This document shows, one piece after another, positions 9,369 through 18,453 of a DNA stretch of 37,473 nt. The DNA is from Gammaproteobacteria bacterium. Lineage in GTDB: Bacteria > Pseudomonadota > Gammaproteobacteria > Thiohalomonadales > Thiohalomonadaceae. The stretch is from contig JANJXC010000070.1 of NCBI GenBank assembly GCA_024709225.1, positions 1-37,473 on the forward strand, read 5' to 3'. Each line of letters opens with the position of its first letter. Position 1 is the stretch's first letter. The notes beneath the pieces are model-generated. The model had not been told where the DNA came from. It did no database searches and worked only from the letters and a program-made list of their open reading frames with translations. The position numbers were made by a program, and so were the translations under genes.

Positions 9369-10391
9369 ATGACCATAGCGCTGTTCAATCCCCGCACCAC
9401 CTTCCACAGCCCGGCGCTGGACCGGCTGCAGGCCTGTCTGCAAAGCGCACAGTTTCCCCGCCGCGTCGTCGGCATGGTGCGCCACCTGCTCATTCCGTTC
9501 ATCGCCATCGCCCTGTTCCTCGGCGTGTGGGGCGCGGCGGCCAAGAATATCCAGACCTCGCTGGGCGAACTGCCCGGCCCCGGCGCCGTATGGCAGCAGG
9601 CGGTGTCGCTGTACGGCGAACATCAGGCCGAGCGCGCGAAGGCGGACCAATTCTACGCCCGCCAGGCCGAGCGCAACGCGCAGAAACTGGCGGAGGACCC
9701 CGATGCCGAGGTGCGCGTGCGTCCCTACACCGGCAAACCCACCTTCATCGACCAGATCGGCACCAGCCTGCTCACCGTGGCCACCGGCTTCATCATCGCC
9801 TCGCTCATCGCCATACCCGTGGGCATCGTCTGCGGCATGAGCGCCACGCTGTACACCGCCCTCAACCCGCTGATCCAGGTATTCAAGCCGGTGTCGCCGC
9901 TGGCCTGGCTGCCGCTGGTCACCATGGTGGTGAGCGCGCTCTACGTCAGCGAAGACCCGCTGTTCGCCAAGTCCTTCGTCACCTCGGCCATCACCGTCAC
10001 CCTGTGCTGCCTGTGGCCGACCATCATCAACACCACCGTAGGCGTGTCGTCGGTGAGCAAGGACCTGCTCAACGTCAGCCGCGTGCTGCGCCTCGGCTGG
10101 TTCACCAAGACCGTGAAGATCGTGCTGCCCTCCGCCATCCCGCTGATGTTCACCGGCATGCGCCTGTCCCTCGGCATCGGCTGGATGGTGCTCATCGCCG
10201 CCGAGATGCTGGCGCAGAATCCGGGCCTCGGCAAATTCGTCTGGGATGAATTCCAGAACGGCAGTTCCAATTCGCTGGCCCGCATCATGGTCGCGGTGTT
10301 CGCCATCGGCCTGGTGGGCTTCGCCCTCGACCGCGGCATGCTGCTGCTGCAGCGCCGCGTGAGCTGGGACAAGGCCGCCGTGCTGCGCTGA
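9369..10391 (+). CDS. nrtB: Nitrate ABC transporter permease NrtB
   Basis: The membrane-spanning subunit of the nitrate importer, 340 residues. A first membrane helix near 35-58 is followed by a long charged stretch (about 75-130, rich in E, K, R and A), then the five-helix binding-protein-dependent permease domain. The coupling-loop (EAA-type) segment is VSKDLLNVSRVLRLGWFTK, and the C-terminal half reads IGWMVLIAAEMLAQNPGLGK as in NrtB/SsuC/TauC relatives. It lies between nrtA and nrtC on the same strand. A palindromic repeat separates it from nrtC. Confidence 0.93.
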   Translation: MTIALFNPRTTFHSPALDRLQACLQSAQFPRRVVGMVRHLLIPFIAIALFLGVWGAAAKNIQTSLGELPGPGAVWQQAVSLYGEHQAERAKADQFYARQAERNAQKLAEDPDAEVRVRPYTGKPTFIDQIGTSLLTVATGFIIASLIAIPVGIVCGMSATLYTALNPLIQVFKPVSPLAWLPLVTMVVSALYVSEDPLFAKSFVTSAITVTLCCLWPTIINTTVGVSSVSKDLLNVSRVLRLGWFTKTVKIVLPSAIPLMFTGMRLSLGIGWMVLIAAEMLAQNPGLGKFVWDEFQNGSSNSLARIMVAVFAIGLVGFALDRGMLLLQRRVSWDKAAVLR

Positions 10392-10421
10392 TATGCACTC
10401 GTCAAACATAACAACCAGGGG

Positions 10422-10496
10422 TCCGCAAATGAACGCAAATAGACGCAAATACTCATGGGTTATCTGCATTCGCGTTCATTCGCGTTCATTTGCGGA
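10422..10496. repeat. Palindromic element with TCCGCAAATGAACGC arms
   Basis: TCCGCAAATGAACGC (10422-10436) and GCGTTCATTTGCGGA (10482-10496) are perfect 15-bp inverted repeats, with further ACGCAAAT / ATTCGCGT copies inside the arms. It fills most of the nrtB-nrtC gap inside the operon and would form a large hairpin in the transcript, possibly affecting mRNA stability or relative expression. Confidence 0.85.
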
Positions 10497-10532
10497 TTAC
10501 TTGCCTTGTGTTTGCAGATAAAGGAGCACGTG

Positions 10533-11366
10533 ATGACCTATCTCAACATCGACCACGTCGGCATCACCTTCGACACCGACCATGGCCCACTCAACGTGCT
10601 GGATGGCGTCGCGCTCAAGGTGGACAAGGGCGAGTTCGTCTCCCTCATCGGCCACTCCGGCTGCGGCAAGTCGACGGTGCTCAACATCGTCGCCGGCCTG
10701 CTGCAGGCCAGCAGCGGCGGCGTGCTGCTGGAAAACCGCGAGGTGAACGAACCGGGCCCGGATCGCGCGGTGGTGTTTCAGAACCATTCGCTGCTGCCCT
10801 GGCTCAGCGTCTACGACAACGTGCGCCTCGCCGTGGACACCGTATTCAAGGGCAGCAAGAGCAGGCAGGAGCGCCACGACTGGACCCTGCACAACCTGGA
10901 GCTGGTGCACATGTCCCACGCCCTGCAACGCCGTCCGGACGAGATCTCCGGCGGCATGAAGCAGCGCGTCGGCATCGCCCGCGCCCTGGCCATGGAGCCC
11001 AAGGTGCTGCTGATGGACGAGCCCTTCGGTGCGCTGGACTCGCTCACCCGCACCCACATGCAGGACTCGCTGATGGAGATCCAGGCGCGCCTCAACAACA
11101 CGGTGATCATGATCACCCACGACGTGGACGAGGCGGTGCTGCTGTCCGATCGCATCGTGATGATGACCAACGGACCCAGTGCCACCGTAGGCGAGGTACT
11201 GCACATCGATCTGCCGCGGCCACGCGACCGCCTGCGCCTGGCCGACAACCCCAGGTACAACCACTACCGCGCCGCCGTGCTCAAGTTCCTGCACGAACGC
11301 CATGCCCAACCCGACGTCCCGGTGCAGCCGCGCAGCAAGCCGGCACTGAAGCTGGCCGCCGGTTGA
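10533..11366 (+). CDS. nrtC: Nitrate ABC transporter ATPase NrtC/NrtD type
   Basis: The ATP-hydrolysing subunit of the nitrate importer, 277 residues. Walker A is GHSGCGKST (40-48), the signature is ISGGMKQR (138-145), Walker B is VLLMDEP with E163, and the H-loop is ITHD (H196). ATG 10533 has AAGGAG seven bases upstream; longer in-frame starts run into the palindromic repeat. It lacks the C-terminal NrtA-like regulatory domain of cyanobacterial NrtC; instead a free-standing NrtA-like protein is encoded 10 bp downstream. Confidence 0.93.
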   Translation: MTYLNIDHVGITFDTDHGPLNVLDGVALKVDKGEFVSLIGHSGCGKSTVLNIVAGLLQASSGGVLLENREVNEPGPDRAVVFQNHSLLPWLSVYDNVRLAVDTVFKGSKSRQERHDWTLHNLELVHMSHALQRRPDEISGGMKQRVGIARALAMEPKVLLMDEPFGALDSLTRTHMQDSLMEIQARLNNTVIMITHDVDEAVLLSDRIVMMTNGPSATVGEVLHIDLPRPRDRLRLADNPRYNHYRAAVLKFLHERHAQPDVPVQPRSKPALKLAAG

Positions 11367-11376
11367 GGAATACACC

Positions 11377-12690
11377 ATGTTCGATGCACCGGCACTGGAA
11401 AAGACCGCCCTCACCCTGGGCTTCATCCCGCTCACCGACTGCGCACCGTTGGTCGTCGCGCAGGAGTACGGCTGGTTTGCCAAATACGGCCTGAACGTCA
11501 CGCTGTCCAAGGAGACCTCCTGGGCCAACATTCGCGACAAGGTGGCGCTGGGCATCCTCGACGGCGCGCAGATGCTGGCGCCGATGCCGCTGGCGATGAC
11601 GCTGGGCCTGGGTCCGATCCACAAGCCCATGGTGACGGCCTTCAGCATGGACCTCAACGGCAATGCCATCACCGTGTCCAACGCCCTGTACGAGCGCATG
11701 CTGCGCGCCGATGCCGCCGCCATGAACGAGCGTCCGCTCAGTGCGCGGGCGCTGAAGCGCGTGCTCGATGCCGACCGCCAGGCCGGGCGCCCGCCGCTCA
11801 CCTTCGCCATGGTGTTCCCGGAATCCACCCACAACTACGAACTGCGCTACTGGATGGCCGCCGCCGGCATCGACCCCGACTGCGACGTGCGCCTGGTGGT
11901 GGTGCCGCCGCCGCAGATGGTGGGACGCCTGGCCGAGGGCGAGATCGACGGCTACTGCGTCGGCGAACCGTGGAATGCGCAGGCGGTGCAGGCAGGCATT
12001 GGCCGCACCCTGATCACCAAGTACGAAATCTGGAACAACAGCCCGGAGAAGGTGCTCGGCGTGACGCAGGAATGGGCTGAGCAGTATCCCAACACCCATC
12101 ACGCCCTGCTGCTGGCGCTGCTGGAGGCCTGCCGCTGGCTGGACGAGCCGGATCATCGCATCGAGGCGGCCGCGCTCATCGCCCGCAGCGTCTACGTCAA
12201 CGCCCCCGAGCATGTGGTGCGCATGTCCATGACCGGAACCTTCCAGTACGCCGCCGATGAGATGCCGCGCGCCCTGCCCGACTTCAATGTATTCCACCGC
12301 TACGCGGCCAATTTCCCCTGGCGCTCCCATGCGGTGTGGTTCCTCACCCAGATGCTGCGCTGGGGCCAGTTGCAACAGCCGCTCGATCTGCAGGCCGTGG
12401 CCGCTGCCGTGTACCGGCCGGACATCCACCGTCAGGCGGCGGCAGCGCTGGGGCTGCCCTGTCCCGGCATCGACCACAAGACGGAAGGCAGGCACGCCGC
12501 GGTGTGGAAGCTGTACGACGGCAGCAGCAGCCTGCCCATGGGCGCCGACGGCTTCCTCGACGGCCGCCTGTTCGACCCGTCGCAGGTGACGGACTACCTG
12601 CGCGGCTTCGAGATACAGCACATGAAGGTGGACGCGGAGCAATTGGTGGCCCTCAACCCGGACACCACGCGACTGCAACCTTCGGCATGA
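11377..12690 (+). CDS. nasS: Cytoplasmic NrtA-like protein, probable nitrate sensor NasS
   Basis: A 437-residue homologue of the NrtA protein encoded at 7920; parallel segments include GFIPLTDCAPLVVAQEYGWF and [17 protein letters not shown]. It begins directly with the binding fold and has no signal peptide, so it should stay in the cytoplasm. Cytoplasmic NrtA homologues in nas clusters are NasS, which holds NasT until nitrate or nitrite binds; nasT and its RNA target lie at the head of this locus. The start ATG has GAGGA overlapping the nrtC stop, indicating coupling. The alternative is that it works as a detached regulatory domain of the ATPase, as in cyanobacterial NrtC. The fold is certain, the role inferred. 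Confidence 0.8.
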   Translation: MFDAPALEKTALTLGFIPLTDCAPLVVAQEYGWFAKYGLNVTLSKETSWANIRDKVALGILDGAQMLAPMPLAMTLGLGPIHKPMVTAFSMDLNGNAITVSNALYERMLRADAAAMNERPLSARALKRVLDADRQAGRPPLTFAMVFPESTHNYELRYWMAAAGIDPDCDVRLVVVPPPQMVGRLAEGEIDGYCVGEPWNAQAVQAGIGRTLITKYEIWNNSPEKVLGVTQEWAEQYPNTHHALLLALLEACRWLDEPDHRIEAAALIARSVYVNAPEHVVRMSMTGTFQYAADEMPRALPDFNVFHRYAANFPWRSHAVWFLTQMLRWGQLQQPLDLQAVAAAVYRPDIHRQAAAALGLPCPGIDHKTEGRHAAVWKLYDGSSSLPMGADGFLDGRLFDPSQVTDYLRGFEIQHMKVDAEQLVALNPDTTRLQPSA

Positions 12691-12739
12691 AACCGCAACC
12701 TTTTGCCGCAGATGTGAACTGAAGTAGGAGATCGCCCCC

Positions 12740-15196
12740 ATGAAAGAAAAACTGGTAGTCATCGGCAACGGCATGGCCGGCATGCGCACGGTGGAAGAGC
12801 TGCTCAAGCTGGCGCCCGAACAATATGAAATCACCGTGTACGGCGCCGAGCCGCACGGCAATTACAACCGCATCCTGCTCTCGCCGGTGCTGTCCGGCGA
12901 GGCACAGTTCGACGATATCCTGCTCAACCGGCCGGAGTGGTACGCCGAACACGGCATCACCCTGCACACAGGCAGCAAGGTGGAAAAAATTGATCGCGTG
13001 CGCCGCCAGGTGGTGGCCGCCGACGGCAGCAGCTCGCCCTATGATCGCCTGCTCATCGCCACCGGCTCCCGGCCGTTCATCCTGCCGGTACCGGGCCACG
13101 ACTTGCCCGGCGTGGTCGGCTTCCGCGACATCGCCGATGTGGATGTGATGCTGGATGCGGCCCAGCACTATCGCCACGCCGTGGTGATCGGCGGCGGCCT
13201 GCTCGGCCTGGAGGCGGCCGTCGGCCTGGTCAAGCGCGGCATGGTGGTGCGCGTGGTGCACCTCGCCGACACGCTGATGGAACGGCAGCTGGATTCCGCC
13301 GCCGGCAAGATGCTGCAGCAGGAACTGGAGTCGCGCGGCGTCGAGTTCCTCATGGGCGCCAAGACCAAGGAGCTCATCGGCAGACAGCGCGTGCAGGGCA
13401 TCGTGTTCGAGGACGGCCGCGAGGTGAGCGCGGACCTGGTGGTGATGGCGGCCGGCATCCGCCCGGACTTTGCCCTCGCCAAGGACGCGGGCATCCACTG
13501 CGAACGCGGCATCGTGGTCAACGACACCCTGCAAACGTTTGATCCGCGCATCTACGCCGTGGGCGAATGCGCACAGCATCGCGGCCAGACCTACGGCCTG
13601 GTGGCGCCGCTGTTCGAGCAGGCCAAGGTGTGCGCCAATCACCTGGCCAAGCTCGGCTATGGCCGCTATCAGGGCTCGGTCACGTCCACCAAGCTCAAGG
13701 TCAGCGGCGTCGATGTCTTCTCCGCCGGCGATTTCCTCGGCGGACCCGAGAGCGAGCAGATCGTCTACCGCGACCCCGGCGCCGGCGTCTACAAGAAGGT
13801 GGTGCTGCAGGGCAACCGCATCCAGGGCGCCGTGCTGTACGGCAACACCCTGGACGGCGCCTGGTACTTCCAGCTGATGCGTGACGGCGCGGATGTCTCC
13901 GCCTTCCGCGACCAGCTGCTGTTCGGTCAGGCCCACCTCGGTGACGCCGGTCACGGCCAGCACTCGCCGGTGGCCATGATGGCCGACAGCGCCGAGGTGT
14001 GCGGCTGCAACGGCGTCACCAAGGGCGACATCGTTCACGCCATCCGCAGCAATGGCCTGTTCACCCTGGACGAGGTGCGCGCCCACACCAAGGCCTCCGC
14101 CTCCTGCGGCGGCTGCACCGGTCTGGTGGAGCAGATCCTCGCCTCGGTAGTGGGCTCCGATGCGGCACCGGCCGATCAGCAGAAGCCGCTGTGCCCCTGC
14201 ACCGAACATTCGCACGACGCGGTGCGCGAGGCGATCCGCACACAGCACCTCACCAGTATCGAGCAGACCATGCGTGCGCTGGAGTGGCATAGCGCCGACG
14301 GCTGCCCGACCTGCCGTCCGGCGCTCAACTACTACCTGATCAGCAGCTGGCCGGCCGAGGCCATCGATGATGATCGTTCGCGCTTCGTCAACGAGCGCCT
14401 GCACGCCAACATCCAGAAGGACCGCAGCTACACCGTGGTACCGCGCATCTGGGGCGGCGTCACCACGCCGGCCGAACTGCGCGCCATCGCCGACGCGGCG
14501 GAAAAATACGCGGTGCCGATGGTGAAGATCACCGGCGGCCAGCGCATCGACCTGGTGGGCGTGCAGAAGGAACAGCTGCCCTCAATGTGGGCCGACCTCA
14601 ACGCGGCGGGCCTGGTATCGGGCCACGCCTACGGCAAGGCGCTGCGTACGGTGAAGACCTGCATCGGCAGCCAGTTCTGCCGCTTCGGCACCCAGGACTC
14701 GGTGCAGATGGGCATCGATCTGGAGAAGTTCAGCTGGGGCTCGTGGACGCCGCACAAGTTCAAGATGGCGGTGTCCGGCTGCCCGCGCAACTGCGCCGAG
14801 GCGACCATCAAGGACTTCGGCGTGGTGGCGGTGGACTCCGGCTGGGAACTGCACGTCGGCGGCAACGGCGGCGTCAAGGTGCGCGTCACCGACCTGCTGT
14901 GCCGGGTGAAGACGGCGGATGAAGTGCTCGAATACTGCGGCGCCTTCATGCAGCTCTATCGTGAGCAGGCGCGCTACCTGGAGCGCACCGCGCCGTGGCT
15001 CGAACGCGTCGGCCTCGACTACGTGAAGCAGCAGATGGTGGAGGATGCGGCCAATCGCGCCGCGCTGCACCAGCGCTTCGTCGCCTCGCAGCAGATCGCG
15101 CAGAACGACCCCTGGGCCGAGCGCACGACCGAAGCACGGCGCAGCGAGTTCGAGCCATTGACCAAGACTGATGTAGGTCGGGTTAGCGCAGCGTAA
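12740..15196 (+). CDS. nirB: Assimilatory nitrite reductase large subunit NirB
   Basis: Reduces nitrite to ammonium in the cytoplasm, 818 residues. Domains in order: FAD/NAD(P)H pyridine-nucleotide-disulfide reductase fold (VVIGNGMAGMRTVEELL at the start, VVIGGGLLGLEAA near 150), BFD-like [2Fe-2S] domain (CGCNGVTKGD, then CGGCTG), a second Cys-rich segment (CPCTEHSHD, then GCPTCRPALNYY), and the sulfite/nitrite reductase siroheme domain with [4Fe-4S] ligands C641, C647, C681 and C685 (TCIGSQFC, GCPRNC). AGGAGA precedes the ATG. The last eight or so residues (VGRVSAA) and the stop codon are encoded by a palindromic repeat, so the native C-terminus may have been altered by its insertion. Confidence 0.95.
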   Translation: MKEKLVVIGNGMAGMRTVEELLKLAPEQYEITVYGAEPHGNYNRILLSPVLSGEAQFDDILLNRPEWYAEHGITLHTGSKVEKIDRVRRQVVAADGSSSPYDRLLIATGSRPFILPVPGHDLPGVVGFRDIADVDVMLDAAQHYRHAVVIGGGLLGLEAAVGLVKRGMVVRVVHLADTLMERQLDSAAGKMLQQELESRGVEFLMGAKTKELIGRQRVQGIVFEDGREVSADLVVMAAGIRPDFALAKDAGIHCERGIVVNDTLQTFDPRIYAVGECAQHRGQTYGLVAPLFEQAKVCANHLAKLGYGRYQGSVTSTKLKVSGVDVFSAGDFLGGPESEQIVYRDPGAGVYKKVVLQGNRIQGAVLYGNTLDGAWYFQLMRDGADVSAFRDQLLFGQAHLGDAGHGQHSPVAMMADSAEVCGCNGVTKGDIVHAIRSNGLFTLDEVRAHTKASASCGGCTGLVEQILASVVGSDAAPADQQKPLCPCTEHSHDAVREAIRTQHLTSIEQTMRALEWHSADGCPTCRPALNYYLISSWPAEAIDDDRSRFVNERLHANIQKDRSYTVVPRIWGGVTTPAELRAIADAAEKYAVPMVKITGGQRIDLVGVQKEQLPSMWADLNAAGLVSGHAYGKALRTVKTCIGSQFCRFGTQDSVQMGIDLEKFSWGSWTPHKFKMAVSGCPRNCAEATIKDFGVVAVDSGWELHVGGNGGVKVRVTDLLCRVKTADEVLEYCGAFMQLYREQARYLERTAPWLERVGLDYVKQQMVEDAANRAALHQRFVASQQIAQNDPWAERTTEARRSEFEPLTKTDVGRVSAA

Positions 15197-15202
15197 CCCG
15201 AC
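15177..15202. repeat. Small palindrome forming the 3' end of nirB
   Basis: GTCGGGTTA (15177-15185) and TAACCCGAC (15194-15202) are perfect inverted arms around GCGCAGCG. The right arm begins with the nirB stop codon TAA. This is a common genomic palindrome style (GTAGGTCGGGTTAGCGCAGC) and here lies inside a reading frame. Confidence 0.85.
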
Positions 15203-15227
15203 AGACGTGATCCCAACTTTATTTTTT

Positions 15228-15269
15228 GGGTCGGGCTTCAGCCCGCCATGTCGGACTGAAGCCCGACCC
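15228..15269. repeat. Palindrome GGGTCGGGCTTCAG between nirB and nirD
   Basis: Perfect 14-bp inverted repeats at 15228-15241 and 15256-15269 with a 14-base loop. It immediately follows a T-run (ATTTTTT) on the plus strand; on the minus strand the stem would be followed by a U-run, but no minus-strand gene lies upstream of it. It may modulate the nirB/nirD ratio. Confidence 0.85.
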
Positions 15270-15296
15270 ACAACATGATTAGAGGAGTGACGCACC

Positions 15297-15611
15297 ATGA
15301 ACGATTGGATCACCATCGGCACACTGGAAGACATCCCGCGCCAGGGCGCGCGCGTGGTGCAGACCGCCGCCGGCGAGGTAGCCGTATTCCGCGCCCAGAG
15401 CGATGCGGTGTTCGCCCTGGCCAACCGCTGCCCCCACAAGGGCGGACCGCTGGCCGAAGGCATCGTGTTCGATCACCATGTCGCCTGCCCGCTGCACAAC
15501 TGGAAGATCAGCCTGGAAAGCGGCGAGGCCGTGGCGCCCGACCGGGGCTGCGCGCGGCGCTACGCGGTGCGTCTGGCGGACGGCATTGTACAAATCAACA
15601 TCACCACCTAA
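15297..15611 (+). CDS. nirD: Nitrite reductase small subunit NirD, Rieske type
   Basis: A 104-residue Rieske-fold partner of NirB. The [2Fe-2S] ligands are all present: C45 and H47 (CPHKGG), C64 and H67 (CPLHNW). Many enterobacterial NirD proteins have lost these, so this subunit probably binds a cluster. The ATG follows GAGGAG at nine bases. It lies 100 bp after nirB, with a palindrome between. Its stop TAA touches the next palindromic repeat. Confidence 0.93.
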   Translation: MNDWITIGTLEDIPRQGARVVQTAAGEVAVFRAQSDAVFALANRCPHKGGPLAEGIVFDHHVACPLHNWKISLESGEAVAPDRGCARRYAVRLADGIVQINITT

Positions 15612-15751
15612 CGCAAAGACGCAGAGGACACAAAGAGGGAATGGGAAAGCAACTCGTGGCACAGATGCATCGAATAGCCATCCCACACGGCATGACACCC
15701 TTTACGTCTTTGCGGCTTTGCGTTGGATTTGTTGTTTTTCGTCTTTGCGTT
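15610..15751. repeat. Palindromic element with AACGCAAAGAC arms
   Basis: AACGCAAAGAC (15610-15620) is inverted at 15741-15751, and a second inverted copy (CTTTACGTCTTTGCGGC and onwards) lies at about 15709-15732. The element fills the nirD-nasA gap (151 bp). No open frame in it looks real. It starts within the nirD stop codon. Confidence 0.75.
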
Positions 15752-15762
15752 GAGGTGTCTTC

Positions 15763-18399
15763 ATGATCAAAACCACCTGCCCCTATTGCGGTACCGGCTG
15801 CGGCCTGATCGTCGAGGCCGGTGACGGCGCCACCCTGTCCATCAAGGGCGACCCGGAACACCCGGCCAACTACGGCCGTCTGTGTTCCAAGGGGGCGGCC
15901 CTGGGCGAGACTGTCGATCTGGATGGCCGCCTGCTGCAGCCGCAGATCAACGGCACGCCGGTGGCGTGGGACGAGGCACTGGATGCGATCAGCGAGGGAC
16001 TGCGCACGACCATCGCCCGGCACGGTGCCGACGCCGTGGCCTTCTATGTCTCCGGCCAGCTGCTCACGGAAGATTATTACGTCGCCAACAAGCTGATGAA
16101 GGGCTACATCGGCAGTGCCAACATCGACACCAATTCGCGCCTGTGCATGGCCTCATCCGTCGCCGGCCACAAGCGTGCCTTCGGCAGTGACAGCGTGCCG
16201 TGCAGCTATGAAGACCTGGAGCGCGCCAAACTGATCGTGCTGGTCGGCTCCAACGCCGCCTGGTGTCATCCGGTGCTGTACCAGCGCATCGTGCAGGCAC
16301 GGCGCGACAACCCGGACCTGCTGCTGGCGGTGATCGACCCGCGCCGCACCGCCAGCTGCGACGGCGCCGACCTGCACCTGGCGCTGGCACCAGGCTCGGA
16401 CGCCGCATTGTTCAACGGCCTGCTGACGTATCTGCACGACCAGGGCGAGGAGAACGCCCTGTTCACCACGCATCACACCCAGGGCATGGAGGACGCACTC
16501 GCCGCGGCACGACAGGGCAGCCCCGACATCGATGCCGTGGCGGCGCAGTGCGATCTCGATCCTGCTTCAGTGCGCGAATTCTATCGTCTGTACTCACGTA
16601 CCGAACGCGTGGTCACCGTCTACTCGCAGGGCATCAACCAGTCGTCCAGCGGCACCGACAAGGTCAACGCCATCATCAACTGCCACCTGCTCACCGGGCG
16701 CATCGGCCGCCCCGGCATGGGACCGTTTTCCTTCACCGGCCAGCCCAATGCCATGGGCGGGCGTGAGGTGGGCGGGCTGGCCAATCAGCTTGCCGCCCAC
16801 ATGAACATCGAGGACGCACAGTCGCGTGCGCTGGTGCAAGGCTTCTGGCAGTCACCGCACATCGCCGCGCAGCCGGGACTCAAGGCGGTGGATCTGTTCC
16901 GCGCCGTGGAAGACGGCACGGTGAAGGCGATCTGGATCATGGGCACCAACCCGGTGGTGAGCCTGCCGGAGGCGGACCGGGTGAAGGCCGCGCTGGAGCG
17001 CTGTCCGCTGGTGATCGTCTCCGACTGCATGGCGGACACCGATACCGTGCGCCTGGCCCACATCCGTCTGCCGGCCCTCGCCTGGGGCGAGAAGGACGGC
17101 ACCGTGACCAACTCCGAGCGGCGCATCTCGCGCCAGCGCGCCTTCCTGGCGGCACCGGGCAGCGCGAAACCCGACTGGTGGATCGTGGCCCAGGTGGCGC
17201 AGCGTCTCGGCCATGGCGCGGCCTTCGCCTGGGACAGCCCGGCGGCCATCTTCCGCGAGCACGCCGCCCTGTCAGGTCACGACAATGATGGCCGGCGCGC
17301 CTTCGACATCGGCGCGCTGCGCGACATCGACGACGACACCTATGCCGGGCTCCGGCCCGTGCAATGGCCGGTGACCAAGGCGGCACCGCGCGGCACCGCG
17401 CGCCTGTTCGGCGACGGCCGCTTCCATACCGCCGACGGCCGCGCCCGCTTCATCGCCGTCACGCCGCAGCCACCGCGTGCCGCCCTCGATGGGCAGCAGC
17501 CGCTGCGCCTCAACACCGGCCGCCTGCGCGATCAGTGGCACACCATGACGCGCAGCGGCAAATCGGCGCGGCTGTCGAGCCACGATCCGGAACCGTGCGC
17601 CGCACTGCATCCACGCGACGCCGCACGCCTCGCCATTGACGACGGCGCACTGGTGCAGGTCAGCAGCCCACACGGAACTGTGGTCATGCGCGCGGCGGTA
17701 AGCGACACGCAACGCCCGGGTGATATATTCGTTCCCATGCATTGGAATGATCGCTACACCGCGCAGGGGCGCATCAACACCCTCATCAGCGCCCACACCG
17801 ATCCGCACTCGGGCCAGCCCGAGTCCAAGCATGGCAGCGCCACCGTCGCACCGCTGCCTGTCGCCTGGCACGGCCTGCTGCTGAGCCGGCGGCGTCTGCA
17901 ACCGGGTGGGGCGTACTGGAGCTGCAACCGCATCGCAGGCGCCTGGCGTTATCGCCTGGCCGGCACCGCCGCGCCGGACGCCTGGCCGGCACAGGCGCGC
18001 GCACTGCTGTGCGCAGCGGAGCAGGATGTGGGCTGGATCGAGTACCAGGACCAGGCCGGCGGCCGCTACCGCGCCGCGCGCCTGGTCAACGGCCGCCTGG
18101 AAAGCTGCCTGTTCATCACACCGACCCCGGAACTGCCCGACAGCAGCTGGCTGGAGACCCTGTTCGCCGCGGAGGTACTGGACACGCAGCAGCGGCACAG
18201 CCTGCTCACCGGGCGCGCACCGCAGGGCAGCGACACCGGCGGCGCCGTGATCTGCGCCTGCCACGGCATACGTGCCGGCACCATCCGTGACGCCATCGCG
18301 GCCGGCGCCGCCTCAATGGAAGCCATCGGCAATGTCACGAAGGCCGGCACCGGCTGCGGTTCGTGCGTGGCGGAGATACGGGGAATGTTGCGCGCGTAA
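15763..18399 (+). CDS. nasA: Assimilatory nitrate reductase catalytic subunit NasA
   Basis: Reduces nitrate to nitrite in the cytoplasm; 878 residues of the molybdopterin oxidoreductase family. The N-terminal [4Fe-4S] ligands are C6, C9, C13 and C41. The molybdopterin domains follow (EDYYVANKLMKGYIG; IMGTNPVVSLPEADR), then the molydopterin-dinucleotide-binding domain (RLNTGRLRDQWHTMTRSGK) and a C-terminal BFD-like [2Fe-2S] domain (C831, C833, C865, C868). The extra C-terminal cluster is typical of NasA and is where reductant enters. GAGGTG lies before the ATG. No separate NAD(P)H-dependent NasB subunit is encoded nearby, so the electron donor is unknown. Confidence 0.95.
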   Translation: MIKTTCPYCGTGCGLIVEAGDGATLSIKGDPEHPANYGRLCSKGAALGETVDLDGRLLQPQINGTPVAWDEALDAISEGLRTTIARHGADAVAFYVSGQLLTEDYYVANKLMKGYIGSANIDTNSRLCMASSVAGHKRAFGSDSVPCSYEDLERAKLIVLVGSNAAWCHPVLYQRIVQARRDNPDLLLAVIDPRRTASCDGADLHLALAPGSDAALFNGLLTYLHDQGEENALFTTHHTQGMEDALAAARQGSPDIDAVAAQCDLDPASVREFYRLYSRTERVVTVYSQGINQSSSGTDKVNAIINCHLLTGRIGRPGMGPFSFTGQPNAMGGREVGGLANQLAAHMNIEDAQSRALVQGFWQSPHIAAQPGLKAVDLFRAVEDGTVKAIWIMGTNPVVSLPEADRVKAALERCPLVIVSDCMADTDTVRLAHIRLPALAWGEKDGTVTNSERRISRQRAFLAAPGSAKPDWWIVAQVAQRLGHGAAFAWDSPAAIFREHAALSGHDNDGRRAFDIGALRDIDDDTYAGLRPVQWPVTKAAPRGTARLFGDGRFHTADGRARFIAVTPQPPRAALDGQQPLRLNTGRLRDQWHTMTRSGKSARLSSHDPEPCAALHPRDAARLAIDDGALVQVSSPHGTVVMRAAVSDTQRPGDIFVPMHWNDRYTAQGRINTLISAHTDPHSGQPESKHGSATVAPLPVAWHGLLLSRRRLQPGGAYWSCNRIAGAWRYRLAGTAAPDAWPAQARALLCAAEQDVGWIEYQDQAGGRYRAARLVNGRLESCLFITPTPELPDSSWLETLFAAEVLDTQQRHSLLTGRAPQGSDTGGAVICACHGIRAGTIRDAIAAGAASMEAIGNVTKAGTGCGSCVAEIRGMLRA

Positions 18400-18453
18400 T
18401 TCGCGCCCTGCATGCAGGCCGACGCGACAGGAACGGAGCGTATCCGCTCTGCA

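Noticed and set aside
7395..10469. Long minus-strand open frame across the nrtA leader, nrtA and nrtB
   Set aside because: It crosses the promoter, ANTAR hairpins and terminator and has no recognisable domains; the plus-strand genes explain the region.
11377..12690. Second periplasmic nitrate-binding protein
   Set aside because: No signal peptide or anchor precedes the binding fold, and the start is fixed by a ribosome site overlapping the nrtC stop.
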